Positions 46,147-54,337 of a DNA stretch of 64,000 nucleotides are shown in pieces. Each line of letters starts with the position of its first letter. The first letter of the stretch is position 1. The stretch covers positions 62,001-126,000 of the forward strand of contig CANLXM010000003.1 of the NCBI GenBank assembly GCA_947495165.1, in the 5' to 3' direction. The translations under genes were made by a program, and so were the position numbers. The DNA comes from an uncultured Cellulomonadaceae bacterium (GTDB lineage: Bacteria; Actinomycetota; Actinomycetes; Actinomycetales; Cellulomonadaceae). Below the pieces are notes generated by a model, which did no database searches, was not told the origin of the DNA, and saw nothing but the letters and a program-made list of their open reading frames with translations.

Positions 46147-47936
46147 GCGGACAGCGTAGCAAGAGCGTCCTGTGGGTCGGCCCTAGTGGCGGAGGGGACC
46201 AGAGTGTCGCCAACGGCGCGCACCTCGAGCTTGCGCAAGCCTCCCGCGTGCGTCCTGGACCCATCCCACAGGACTGCCTGACCGTCGTCACTGCGAAGCC
46301 AGGTCAGTATTCGCTTGCGAACGTGGCGAGATGTCTCCGCGCGCCAGGTCAGCCCGTACAAATTGTTCGTGATCGCCGCGCCCGCACCGTTCTCGAGGAT
46401 TGCGAAGCGTGTCCGTGCCGCCGCCGCGAAAATCACGTCCGGAATCATGAGTTCTTCACCGAGGTCGAACCAGGTGGCTCGAGCACGTGAAAGATGTGTC
46501 GAGTGGGCTTCGAGGTTCTGTCCGTAGGCTAGGTATTCTGAGACACCGGGTAGTCGTTCGGCGTTCCTTGAGATGGTCAAAATGAACCGCTTCGCCGTGT
46601 CGGGAAGCGCTTCAAGGAATGCCGCCTCTACGCGGTCGCTGCTGGCGAAGGTTCTTGTGCGCTGGACGTAGGGGTGGAGTATCGATTTCGGGAGGCTCCA
46701 TGCCGTGACATCACGTTGAGCAGCGGTGAAGAACTTGTTGCATCCTGTGGCTACCCCGCGGCGTATCTCGGCATATTCTCGGAGTGGCGTAGCGCTTGAT
46801 GCGCGGGATGATTTGGGTTCGTTCTCGGTGAAGAGCGCCCGCCAGTTCATGGGGACGGTCCTTGAGCGGTCCATAACTCGCGTTCTTCCACTGCCAAGTG
46901 TCGTTACCAGCGTGAACGCTTGTGGCTCAGGTTGTCGAGGGCCGACGATCAAGCAGACTGCGTCTACTTGAGCGTCAGGAAAGAGGCCAGCGTCGAAGAG
47001 GCTCAGTTCGACCAGTCTATTGTGCGAGTGCCATAGCCACTTGCGAAGTTCCTGGGCGTAGTCGGATTCAAGCCACTGCGCAGGTAGAAGCAGGCACACT
47101 CCGTCCTCGGCGTGCAGCAACCGTAGTGCCGTCCCGAGGATCAGGGCCGAGAGCGAGGCCCGTGCTCCGCAAAGTCCGCCAGCTAGGCGTAAGAGTCTAT
47201 GACGGTCTGCGCGAGGTATCAACTGAAGGCGTGTGTAGGGTGGATTTCCAAGGATCAGGCGTCGGCCGGTGAGGTCTTCGAGCCCTTCCTGTGACCACCG
47301 TGCGAAGTCTCCCAGTTCGGGGCTTGCGTGCCGTTCGAAGTTCGGTCCAATGCTAATGGGTTGTAGAGCGATAAGGCCGAGTGTCACAGGATTGACATCA
47401 ATCGGTACGAGTCCGGCATTCTGCCACGCGGCATGAGCGTGGAAAGTGAAGATGCCGACACCTGCGCCCACATCGACCACATGATCGGGTGCGCCAAAGA
47501 GTTCGTCCCAACGCCTTACCATCCACGCTGCTTCTGCCGTGGGAGTAAAGAATGTGCCTAGATGGCGCCGGGCGCTCGGGTCGACGATTGCGGCGTATAG
47601 TTGGGCGACCGCCTCGGGCCCCGCTTCCGCGATTTCAAAGACGTCATCTAGGATCTGATCCGGTGGTGCTGGTTGCATTGAGAGCCATTGGTGTACTTCC
47701 GGAATATCGTTCATCCAGGCGGCGTGACGTCCCACCCGTTTCCGATAGCCGGCGACCGCGCCTCCAAGCGCAGCGAGTTGCCGCCGCTGTTCGTCCGACG
47801 CTCCTGGGACCCATTCCTCGGGTACTGGTGCGACGTCTTCGCATTCGGCTACCCAGCGAAGAACGCGCGACACGTCGTCTGAATTGCGCGCGGGTGGCTC
47901 TGCTTGTCCTGGTTCGGTTCGCATTCCGTCGATCAT
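46119..47936 (-). CDS. N6-adenine DNA methyltransferase (Eco57I/TaqI-like)
   Basis: A 605-aa class I SAM methyltransferase. GTFFTPTAEAAWMV precedes the SAM motif VVDVGAGVGIFTFHA, and LILGNPPYTRLQ is the NPPY catalytic motif for adenine-N6 methylation. The C-terminal half (IRRGVATGCNKFF, and the repeated WFDLGEE-type segment) resembles TaqI-type target-recognition domains. There is no recognisable endonuclease domain, and no typical restriction gene is adjacent. A TATTAA hexamer lies 6 nt before the ATG. It is the first gene of the four-gene operon. Confidence 0.87.
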   Translation of the reverse strand: MIDGMRTEPGQAEPPARNSDDVSRVLRWVAECEDVAPVPEEWVPGASDEQRRQLAALGGAVAGYRKRVGRHAAWMNDIPEVHQWLSMQPAPPDQILDDVFEIAEAGPEAVAQLYAAIVDPSARRHLGTFFTPTAEAAWMVRRWDELFGAPDHVVDVGAGVGIFTFHAHAAWQNAGLVPIDVNPVTLGLIALQPISIGPNFERHASPELGDFARWSQEGLEDLTGRRLILGNPPYTRLQLIPRADRHRLLRLAGGLCGARASLSALILGTALRLLHAEDGVCLLLPAQWLESDYAQELRKWLWHSHNRLVELSLFDAGLFPDAQVDAVCLIVGPRQPEPQAFTLVTTLGSGRTRVMDRSRTVPMNWRALFTENEPKSSRASSATPLREYAEIRRGVATGCNKFFTAAQRDVTAWSLPKSILHPYVQRTRTFASSDRVEAAFLEALPDTAKRFILTISRNAERLPGVSEYLAYGQNLEAHSTHLSRARATWFDLGEELMIPDVIFAAAARTRFAILENGAGAAITNNLYGLTWRAETSRHVRKRILTWLRSDDGQAVLWDGSRTHAGGLRKLEVRAVGDTLVPSATRADPQDALATLSAWQATQNGE

Positions 47937-48117
47937 GTCTACTTAATACCGCTGGGCTCAGAACTACCGTAATTGCCAGTCGAGGTGGCGTCGAATTGTG
48001 CCGATGAGCAGCGGTGGCTCCCTTGCGCGCCGCCGATGCACTCGTAGCCCCCGCTAGGGCCAGGTCCGTCCCGGTTCCTAAACCGGTGAGAGCGGTGCGG
48101 CAGCCGCGTTTCGCCTC

Positions 48118-48543
48118 CTACCCGCAGTTGTCGCAAACCCCAGTCCCCGGCAGCGTCATGAAGCACGTCGGGCAGATCGGTGCCACGCGTTCGGGCACTG
48201 CGGGCTTGCGTGGCGCGGCGGCCTTCCGTGGAGCCTTCGCCGGCGTTGCGGGGCCACCGGTCCTGACCAGTTCGGCGATTTCGAACCCACGCTTGCGCAG
48301 CAGGTCGGCCACGCCGAACTTCCCGCCGCCGAACTCCTCTGCCGTCGCGACGCGCCCGGTCGCGTACCGGTGTGCGACCCCGAGGATCGCCCTCGAGTCG
48401 TACGTCTTGCCCTCGTGGACCAGCGTGTCGCCGCGGGAGGGGGTGAAGCCGTAGACGCCGAGGAAGCTCTCAACTCCGCGATCGTCGTACTCAGCGATCG
48501 CCTGGAGGATGTGCTGCCGGGTTACAGAGGAGAAGGTTGCCAC
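48118..48543 (-). CDS. ScoMcrA-head-like protein with a C-terminal zinc ribbon
   Basis: A 141-aa protein. Residues 5-95 (TRQHILQAIAEYDDRGVESFLG, GKTYDSRAILGVAHRYATGR, FGGGKFGVADLLRKRGFE) resemble the N-terminal head domain of the type IV restriction enzyme ScoMcrA. An Ala/Pro/Lys linker follows, then CPTCFMTLPGTGVCDNC, a four-Cys zinc ribbon, in place of the HNH nuclease. The GTG at 48543 follows TAGGCT by 7 nt (leaderless). It may read modified or unusual DNA, but without a nuclease domain this is only an inference. Confidence 0.65.
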   Translation of the reverse strand: MATFSSVTRQHILQAIAEYDDRGVESFLGVYGFTPSRGDTLVHEGKTYDSRAILGVAHRYATGRVATAEEFGGGKFGVADLLRKRGFEIAELVRTGGPATPAKAPRKAAAPRKPAVPERVAPICPTCFMTLPGTGVCDNCG

Positions 48544-48610
48544 ACCCCCGAGCCTAGTCGCCGTTCCCCGCGGGCCCGACCGGAAGGCAGGGGAGCGCAC
48601 CAGACGAGGG

Positions 48611-50737
48611 TCAGCTCCGCGCCCGCCCCCGCCACAGCAGCCACACGAAGTACGGCGCCCCGATCAGTGCCGTCGTCAGCCCTGCGGGGATCTGCGCCGG
48701 CGCGACCACGGTCCGCCCGAGCGTGTCCGCGACGCTCACCAGCACCGCCCCCAGCAGCATCGCCACAGGCACCACCCGCGAGTTCCGCGACCCCACCAGC
48801 GCCCGCGCGGCGTGCGGCGCCACGAGCCCCACGAATCCGACCACGCCCACCGCGCACACCGCCGCAGCGGTCACCAGCACGGTTGAGCCCAGCAGCAGCA
48901 GCCGCGTGCGCTCCACCGACACACCCAGCGTCCGCGGGGTGTCCTCGTCGAGCGCCAGCACGTCCATGTCCCGCCGCCGCCACACCGCCACCGGCGTCAC
49001 CACGACGAGCGCGACGATCACCGGCACCAGGTGCTCGAACGTCCGCCCGTACGTCGACCCCGACAGCCACGTCAGCGCGAGGTTCAGGTTCCACGGCTCG
49101 GCCACCACGATCACCAGCGTCGTGAGCGCCGCGGCACCCGCGCTCATCCCGACACCGATCAGTACCAACCGGTCCGAGCTCAGCCCCCCGCGCCACGCGA
49201 GCGCATAGACCGCGCCGAACGCCACGAACGCCCCCGCACCGGCCGCCGCCGACAGCGCCCACACCGGCGCGCCGGGCACGAAGATGATCACGCACACCGC
49301 GCCCAGCCCCGCGCCAGCGGTCACGCCCAGCAGGCTGGGTTCGGCCAGCGGGTTCCGGCACGCCGACTGCACCATCGACCCCGCCAGCCCGAGCGCCGCC
49401 CCAGCCAGCAGCGCCGCGAGCACGCGCGGCACGCGCTGGTCGAGCGTGAAGCCCACCTGCCGCCCCGCGACCCCCTCGGCCCAGTGCAGCACGTCGCCCA
49501 GCAGCAGCATCCGGTCGCCCAGCAGCATCGCGGCCACGAACGCCCCGCCCAGCAGCACGGCCAGCAGGCCGACCACCACGCCCGCGCGCCGCGCGCTGCG
49601 CGGTCGGACCCTCGCGGCCGAGCCCCCTGCGCCCGCCCCCGAGTCCCGCAACCGCCGCGCCAACGCCACGAGCACCGCGGCACCGAAGACGCTCGTGACG
49701 ATCCCCGTCGGGACCGCCACCCCGTACTCCCCGGGCAGCATGGCCCGCAGCAGCACGTCGGCTGCGAGCACGATCGTCACGCCCAGCACCGCGGCGAGCG
49801 GCACGAGCATGGCGTGCCGGCTCATCCCGCCCACGCGCCCCGCGACCAGCCGCGCGAGCACCGGCGCGCACAGCCCGACGAACCCGATCGGCCCGGCCAC
49901 GGTCACCGCGGCGGCGGCCAACAGCACCGACACCCCGACAGTCAGCACGCGCGTGGACCGCACGTCGATGCCCAGCACCTGCGCGGCGTCGTCGCCCAGA
50001 GCCAGGAGGTCCAGGCGCCGCGTCAGCAGACCCAGACACAGCAGACCCACGCCGATCACGGGCGCCGCGAGCGTCACGACGCGCGTGCCCGACTGCACCA
50101 CCGAGCCGCTGCCCCACGCGAACAGCCCCGTGGTCTCCTGCTGGAACACCACGAGGAGCACGTTGGTGGCCGAGCTCAGCGCGAGCGTTGTCGCCGCGCC
50201 CGCGAGGATCAGGCGCGTCGGCCCCGACCGCCCGCCCTGCGCGAGGGCGAGCACCAGGCACGCCGCGAGGAGCCCGCCGGCGAACGCCAGCAGGCCCGAG
50301 AGATAGAACGGCAGCGAGATTCCCAGCACCGCGGCCGCGACGACCGCCAGGTACCCGCCGGCGTTGACGGCGAGCGTGTCGGGGGAGGCGAGCGGGTTGC
50401 GCGCGATCGACTGCAGGGCCGCACCCGCCGCGCCCAGAGCCGCCCCCACGAGGACCGCGGCCACGAGGCGCGGCATGCGCGAGGCGACCAGGACTGCGGA
50501 GGCCGGGTCGCCGTCGTCGGCCCGGAACAGGGCGCGCAGGACGTCGGTGACGCCCAGGTCCGCGGTGCCCTGCGTGAGGTGCACGGCGGCGAGGACGGCC
50601 ATCACCAGGCCCGCGCCGGCGAACACCGTGGTGGCGCGCAGGAGCGGGCGGGCGCCGCCGGCTGCGGGCGAACCCGGAACCGCGCCGCCGACCATGGGGG
50701 AGGGCGCCGGGCCCACCCGCTCCTGCGCGGTGCTCAC
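48611..50737 (-). CDS. Fused FecCD-type iron-siderophore ABC permease
   Basis: A 708-aa inner-membrane permease made of two FecCD units in one chain (about residues 30-360 and 375-705), each with roughly ten TM helices and the family core (ARNPLASPDTLAVNAG in the first, CRNPLAEPSLLGVTAG in the second; GFVGLCAPVLAR and GFVGLVAPHAAR near the ends). This FhuB-like fusion supplies both halves of the channel. The GTG at 50737 overlaps the binding-protein stop as GTGA. Confidence 0.93.
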   Translation of the reverse strand: MSTAQERVGPAPSPMVGGAVPGSPAAGGARPLLRATTVFAGAGLVMAVLAAVHLTQGTADLGVTDVLRALFRADDGDPASAVLVASRMPRLVAAVLVGAALGAAGAALQSIARNPLASPDTLAVNAGGYLAVVAAAVLGISLPFYLSGLLAFAGGLLAACLVLALAQGGRSGPTRLILAGAATTLALSSATNVLLVVFQQETTGLFAWGSGSVVQSGTRVVTLAAPVIGVGLLCLGLLTRRLDLLALGDDAAQVLGIDVRSTRVLTVGVSVLLAAAAVTVAGPIGFVGLCAPVLARLVAGRVGGMSRHAMLVPLAAVLGVTIVLAADVLLRAMLPGEYGVAVPTGIVTSVFGAAVLVALARRLRDSGAGAGGSAARVRPRSARRAGVVVGLLAVLLGGAFVAAMLLGDRMLLLGDVLHWAEGVAGRQVGFTLDQRVPRVLAALLAGAALGLAGSMVQSACRNPLAEPSLLGVTAGAGLGAVCVIIFVPGAPVWALSAAAGAGAFVAFGAVYALAWRGGLSSDRLVLIGVGMSAGAAALTTLVIVVAEPWNLNLALTWLSGSTYGRTFEHLVPVIVALVVVTPVAVWRRRDMDVLALDEDTPRTLGVSVERTRLLLLGSTVLVTAAAVCAVGVVGFVGLVAPHAARALVGSRNSRVVPVAMLLGAVLVSVADTLGRTVVAPAQIPAGLTTALIGAPYFVWLLWRGRARS

Positions 50738-51741
50738 GCGGTCAGCGCGGCGACGAGCGCGTCGATGTACTTCCCGGCCGAGGCCGGGCCACCGAACATC
50801 CAGATGCCGTCGGGCAGGCGGTGCACGTCACCGGCGGTGACGAACGGCAGCTGCTTCCAGATCGCGTTGTCCTTGAGGCCCTCGGCGAAGGGGTCGGTCT
50901 CGGCGCCGTTGCTCGCGTAGAAGAAGTGCGCGCTCTCGACCTCGGACAGCGCCGTCAGGCCCTCGACGTCGGTCGTGGCCAGGCCGTAGTTCGGGTCGCC
51001 CTCGCCCGGCCAGGCGTTGACCAGGCCGAGCTCGTCGCCCAGCGCGCCGAAGAACGAGCCCGACGTGTACATGCGCACGGACACCGTGCCGTCCGCGACC
51101 CAGCCGTCCGCCATCGCGAAGCTCGCGCCGTCGACGCCCGCCTCGGCCAGCGCAGCCTTGGCCTCGGTGACCTTCGCGTCGAAGCCAGCGAGCAGCTCCT
51201 CGCCCTTGTCGGTCGTGCCCGTGACGGTCGCCAGGGTCTCGACGGTGGAGCGCATGTAGCCGAGCGGGTCCGCGCCGTCCGAGCCGCGCAGCACGACGAG
51301 CGGCGCGATCTCCTCGAGCTGGGCCAGCACGGTGTCCGCGGTGTCCGTCGTGACGGCGATGAGGTCCGGCTCGAGCGCGTTGATCGCCTCGAGGCTGGCC
51401 TCGCCGCGCGTGCCGACGTCGGGCGTCTCGGCGTCGAGCGGCATGGCCTGCGCCCACGTGTTGTACCCCGCGACGTCGGCCTGGCCCACGATGTTGGCGC
51501 CCAGGGCGAGCAGGTTCTCCGTCAGGCCCCACTCGAGGGAGACGACGGCGTCGGCCGGCTCGTCGAGCGTGTGCTCGCCGCGCTCGTCGGTGTACGTGAC
51601 GGGACCGGCGGCCTCGGCGGAGGTGGGCGCAGGCGTCGTCGAGGAGGCGGTGGTGGGGGCCTCGGTGCTGCCGCACGCCGCGAGGGCGAGCGTGGCGACG
51701 AGCAGCGCGGCGGGGCCGGCCGTGGAGCGGGAGAGGCGCAT
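50734..51741 (-). CDS. Iron-siderophore ABC transporter substrate-binding lipoprotein
   Basis: A 335-aa class III periplasmic-binding-type protein anchored by lipid. The signal peptide ends with lipobox LALAACG. The mature part shows YTDERGEHTLDEPADAVVSLEWG, then NLLALG, and LEAINALEPDLIAVT as in FecB/FepB-type proteins. The ATG at 51741 has AAGGA upstream; the frame extends 11 codons further but without a signal. It delivers a ferric siderophore, identity unknown, to the fused permease. Confidence 0.92.
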   Translation of the reverse strand: MRLSRSTAGPAALLVATLALAACGSTEAPTTASSTTPAPTSAEAAGPVTYTDERGEHTLDEPADAVVSLEWGLTENLLALGANIVGQADVAGYNTWAQAMPLDAETPDVGTRGEASLEAINALEPDLIAVTTDTADTVLAQLEEIAPLVVLRGSDGADPLGYMRSTVETLATVTGTTDKGEELLAGFDAKVTEAKAALAEAGVDGASFAMADGWVADGTVSVRMYTSGSFFGALGDELGLVNAWPGEGDPNYGLATTDVEGLTALSEVESAHFFYASNGAETDPFAEGLKDNAIWKQLPFVTAGDVHRLPDGIWMFGGPASAGKYIDALVAALTA

Positions 51742-51787
51742 GAGTGTCCTTCGGGTGGTGAGGTGCCGCGGCATGGCGGCGGTGGCG

Positions 51788-51807
51788 TCCGGCCTGGTGG
51801 CCGGACG
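51788..51807. terminator. Hairpin between the siderophore ATPase and binding-protein genes
   Basis: GTCCGGCC-TGGT-GGCCGGAC, an 8-bp perfect stem with a 4-nt loop in the 97-nt gap. It could attenuate readthrough or stabilise the mRNA ends so that binding protein and ATPase are made in different amounts. Confidence 0.45.
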
Positions 51808-51838
51808 TGGGCGAGAAGTCTCCGGGGAGAGGTTCGGT

Positions 51839-52681
51839 CTAGACCGGGACGGCCGAGCGGACCGTGTGCCGCCCGATCGGCTCGGTGCGCACGAGCCCGG
51901 TGAGCGGGTCCACGGCCACGTCGATGCGCAGCCCGTACGTGTCGCTCAGCAGGTCGGAGCGGAGCACGTCGACGGGCTTTCCTGAGGCCTGCACGACGCC
52001 GTCGCGCAGCAGCACCACGTGGTCGGCCACGGCCGCGGCCTGGTTGAGGTCGTGCAGCACGACGCCGACGGCGACCTGGTGGTCGTCCGCGAGATCGCGC
52101 ACCAGGTCGAGGATCTCCACCTGGTAGCGCAGGTCGAGGTACGTCGTCGGCTCGTCGAGGAGCAGCACGCCCGTGTCCTGCGCGAGGCAGGTGGCGAGCC
52201 ACACGCGCTGCAGCTCGCCGCCGGACAGCTCGTCGACGCCGCGGTCGGCCATGTGCGCTACGCCGGTGACGTCCATCGCGTGCACGACGGCGCGCGCACC
52301 GTCCGGGTCGCCCTTGCGGAAGCGCCCCTGGTGCGGGTGACGCCCGTAGCCGACGACGTCGCGCACCGTCACGCCGTTGGGCGTCGGGCGCGTCTGGGAC
52401 AGCAGGGTGACGCGGCGCGCGAAGTCCTTGGCGTGCAGCGCGAGGGCGTCCGGCTCGTCGGCCAGGCTCACGCCGCCCGACGTCGGGCGGTGCAGCCGGG
52501 CGAGCGAGCGCAGCAGCGTGGACTTGCCGGAACCGTTGGGACCGATCAGCGCGGTCACGCGCCCGGCCTCGAGGTGCAGCGATGCGCCGTGCACCACCGT
52601 GCGCTTGGCATAGCCGAGCACGAGGTTGGTGCCCTCGAGGGAGGGGGCGGGTGCGGCGTCGGCCGCTAAGGGTGTCCTCAC
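51839..52681 (-). CDS. Iron-siderophore ABC transporter ATP-binding protein
   Basis: A 280-aa FecE/FepC-type ATPase. Walker A is IGPNGSGKSTLLRSL, the signature LSGGELQRVWLA, Walker B VLLLDEPTTYLD, and the switch VLHDLNQAAAVADHVVLL. It powers the fused permease. The GTG at 52681 lies 7 nt after TATCCT and directly against an iron box, so the transcript is probably leaderless and iron-repressed. It is first in a unit with the binding protein and permease. Confidence 0.94.
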   Translation of the reverse strand: MRTPLAADAAPAPSLEGTNLVLGYAKRTVVHGASLHLEAGRVTALIGPNGSGKSTLLRSLARLHRPTSGGVSLADEPDALALHAKDFARRVTLLSQTRPTPNGVTVRDVVGYGRHPHQGRFRKGDPDGARAVVHAMDVTGVAHMADRGVDELSGGELQRVWLATCLAQDTGVLLLDEPTTYLDLRYQVEILDLVRDLADDHQVAVGVVLHDLNQAAAVADHVVLLRDGVVQASGKPVDVLRSDLLSDTYGLRIDVAVDPLTGLVRTEPIGRHTVRSAVPV

Positions 52682-52700
52682 GTAGGTGAGGATAGCCTTA
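52682..52700 (-). promoter_or_regulatory. DtxR/IdeR-like iron box over the siderophore-uptake promoter
   Basis: The 19-mer agrees with the IdeR consensus (TTAGGTTAGGCTAACCTAA) at 14 of 19 positions, including the TAGG and CCT halves. It covers the -10 hexamer TATCCT (52694-52689) of the ATPase gene. Binding of the metal-loaded repressor would block transcription. Confidence 0.65.
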
Positions 52701-52820
52701 CCGATCCCTCGGGTGAAGCCATCTCGAAATCTGGGCGAACGTTGTGGCGTGCCCGAGCGGACATAGCGGATGAGGCGCTACCTTTCAGGTGCTATCCCGA
52801 CTTCTCTCCCAGGAGCTCCC

Positions 52821-53420
52821 GTGATTCGTCGTCGTCTCGCCCCGCTCGCCATCGCGACCGCCGTCTCGGTCTCCTTCCTCGGGGCCGCGCCTGCCAGCGC
52901 CGCCCCTGTCTCCATGGTGCAGACCGTGACCTGCGGCGCGAAGACCGTCACGCTCGGCGGCGTCGGCCAGAGCTACCGTCTGACGGGCGCGTGCGGGAAG
53001 GTCGTCGTCGACGGCACCGGCGTCTCCGTGTCCATGACGTCCGCGAAGCGGCTCGTCGTCAAGGGCTCGAACGTCACCGTGAAGGTCGCCCGGAACGCCA
53101 CGTCCGTGTCGTTGTCCGGCACCGGCGCGACGGTGCGCGTCGGCGGGGCCGTCACGGGCCTGAGCGCCAAGGCGAGCCGGAGCAAGGTCATCGTCAAGAA
53201 GAGGCTCGGCACCGCGCGGATCGCCGGCAGCGGCGTGAAGCTGCGCGCGGGCGCGACCAAGACCGTCGCGATCAAGGGCAGCCGGAACGACGTGCGGGTG
53301 ACGAAGCTGCGCAAGCTCACGGTCGTCGGGGCCAGCAACTACGTGAAGGTGTCGAAGGGCACGACCAAGGCGAAGGTCCAGGGCGCGGGCAACACCATCA
53401 AGATTCGCCGGGCGCGCTGA
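52821..53420 (+). CDS. Secreted DUF3060 family protein
   Basis: A 199-aa exported protein. Residues 1-30 form a Sec signal (RRRLAPLAIATAVSVSFLG, cleavage after ASA). The mature part is a series of short Val/Thr/Gly-rich beta repeats (VSLSGTGATVRVGG, VAIKGSRNDVRV, VVGASNYVKV), typical of DUF3060 and suggesting a beta-solenoid. The GTG at 52821 has CCAGGAG upstream and starts the signal peptide; the longer frame does not. Function unknown. Confidence 0.85.
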   Translation: MIRRRLAPLAIATAVSVSFLGAAPASAAPVSMVQTVTCGAKTVTLGGVGQSYRLTGACGKVVVDGTGVSVSMTSAKRLVVKGSNVTVKVARNATSVSLSGTGATVRVGGAVTGLSAKASRSKVIVKKRLGTARIAGSGVKLRAGATKTVAIKGSRNDVRVTKLRKLTVVGASNYVKVSKGTTKAKVQGAGNTIKIRRAR

Positions 53421-53434
53421 CGTCCCAGGCCGCG

Positions 53435-54337
53435 CTACGGGGTGGCGACGAGCCGGGAGCGGCGTTCGACCAGGCTCATGGGGTCGCGTGTCGTCGTGGT
53501 CGTGGTGGAGCCGGCGATCGGTTCCCATGCTGCGCCGCTGGTGAGGCGAAAGGCGCCTTCCCAGGTGGTGGTGAGGGTGATCGTGTAGTCGCCGGTCGTG
53601 GGGTAGGCGTAGGCGACTGTGTGGTCGGGGTAAGGCTTGCCAGGGTCGCTGGTCACCAGGGGATCGGAGCCGTCGCCGAAGTTCCACGCGAAGCTGACCG
53701 GCGTGACGCGGACCTCGACCGAGGTGCCCAGCACGGTCGTGGTGAGGACCGCGGGCTCGGGGTCGGTGAAGACGATCGTGTCGAGGTTGACGTAGGTCCA
53801 GTCCTGATCGGGTTGCACGTTGAGTGGCGACGGCGGGATGGGGAGCGTGGCGAGGTCGCGCGCGAGGACTGTGCGGATGTCGGTGGTCGTGGGGACTTCG
53901 GGGTCGACGCAGCGGTAGGTCTCGTTCCACTGCCATGGGCCCCACGGGCCGCGTGACCCGTCGGCATTGATCGTGCGGCTGCGGGAGTACTGCGGGTTGG
54001 AGGCGGTCTGGTCGTCGTCGCACTCGAGGGCTTCGTGCCGTTCCTCGAGTGTCATGCCGCAATAGAAGCTCTGGTTCCCGGCGCTGACGTCGACCTCGTC
54101 GCAGTTCGCGAACTCGTACTCGCGCGTGGGGGGTGGGGCGTCGGGGGTGTCGAGCACATCTTCCAACGTCTCTCGGAGCACTATCGATGTGTCGACCTCG
54201 CCGTCGTCGAACATCGAGTCGACATCGATCGGACCAAGGGGATGTCCTAGTGCGGCTGCTCCCGTGTACGCGGCGGCGATCAGCAACTTCGATGTCCAAA
54301 GGCCAGGTCTGGCTCGAAGGAACGTCGCTCCGGTCAC
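53435..54337 (-). CDS. PKD-domain protein, probably membrane-anchored or secreted
   Basis: A 300-aa protein. The N terminus has a weak hydrophobic stretch (KLLIAAAYTGAAALG) that may be a signal or anchor. The centre has several cysteines and a GPWGPWQWNETYRC segment. The C-terminal domain, about residues 200-280, is a PKD fold: FAWNFGDGSDPL and VAYAYPTTGDYTITLTTTW. The GTG at 54337 overlaps the DUF6318 stop as GTGA, which I prefer to the ATG at 54382. The pair is probably one two-gene unit. Confidence 0.75.
   Translation of the reverse strand: MTGATFLRARPGLWTSKLLIAAAYTGAAALGHPLGPIDVDSMFDDGEVDTSIVLRETLEDVLDTPDAPPPTREYEFANCDEVDVSAGNQSFYCGMTLEERHEALECDDDQTASNPQYSRSRTINADGSRGPWGPWQWNETYRCVDPEVPTTTDIRTVLARDLATLPIPPSPLNVQPDQDWTYVNLDTIVFTDPEPAVLTTTVLGTSVEVRVTPVSFAWNFGDGSDPLVTSDPGKPYPDHTVAYAYPTTGDYTITLTTTWEGAFRLTSGAAWEPIAGSTTTTTTRDPMSLVERRSRLVATP

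Larger units (their letters stand above)
41100..48117. other. Candidate genomic island adjacent to tRNA-Ala
   Basis: From just after the tRNA terminator to about 48.1 kb the sequence is visibly AT-richer and uses A/T-ending codons far more than the flanks. It carries DNA-modification and nuclease-type genes, all on the minus strand. tRNA-proximal position suggests integration. I found no integrase and no repeated tRNA 3' end at the right edge, so mobility is not shown. The borders are approximate. Confidence 0.55.

Noticed and set aside
40977..48620. Attachment-site duplication for the island
   Set aside because: I looked for a second copy of the tRNA-Ala 3' end near 47.9-48.6 kb and found only an 8-nt match (tcagctcc), which is chance level.
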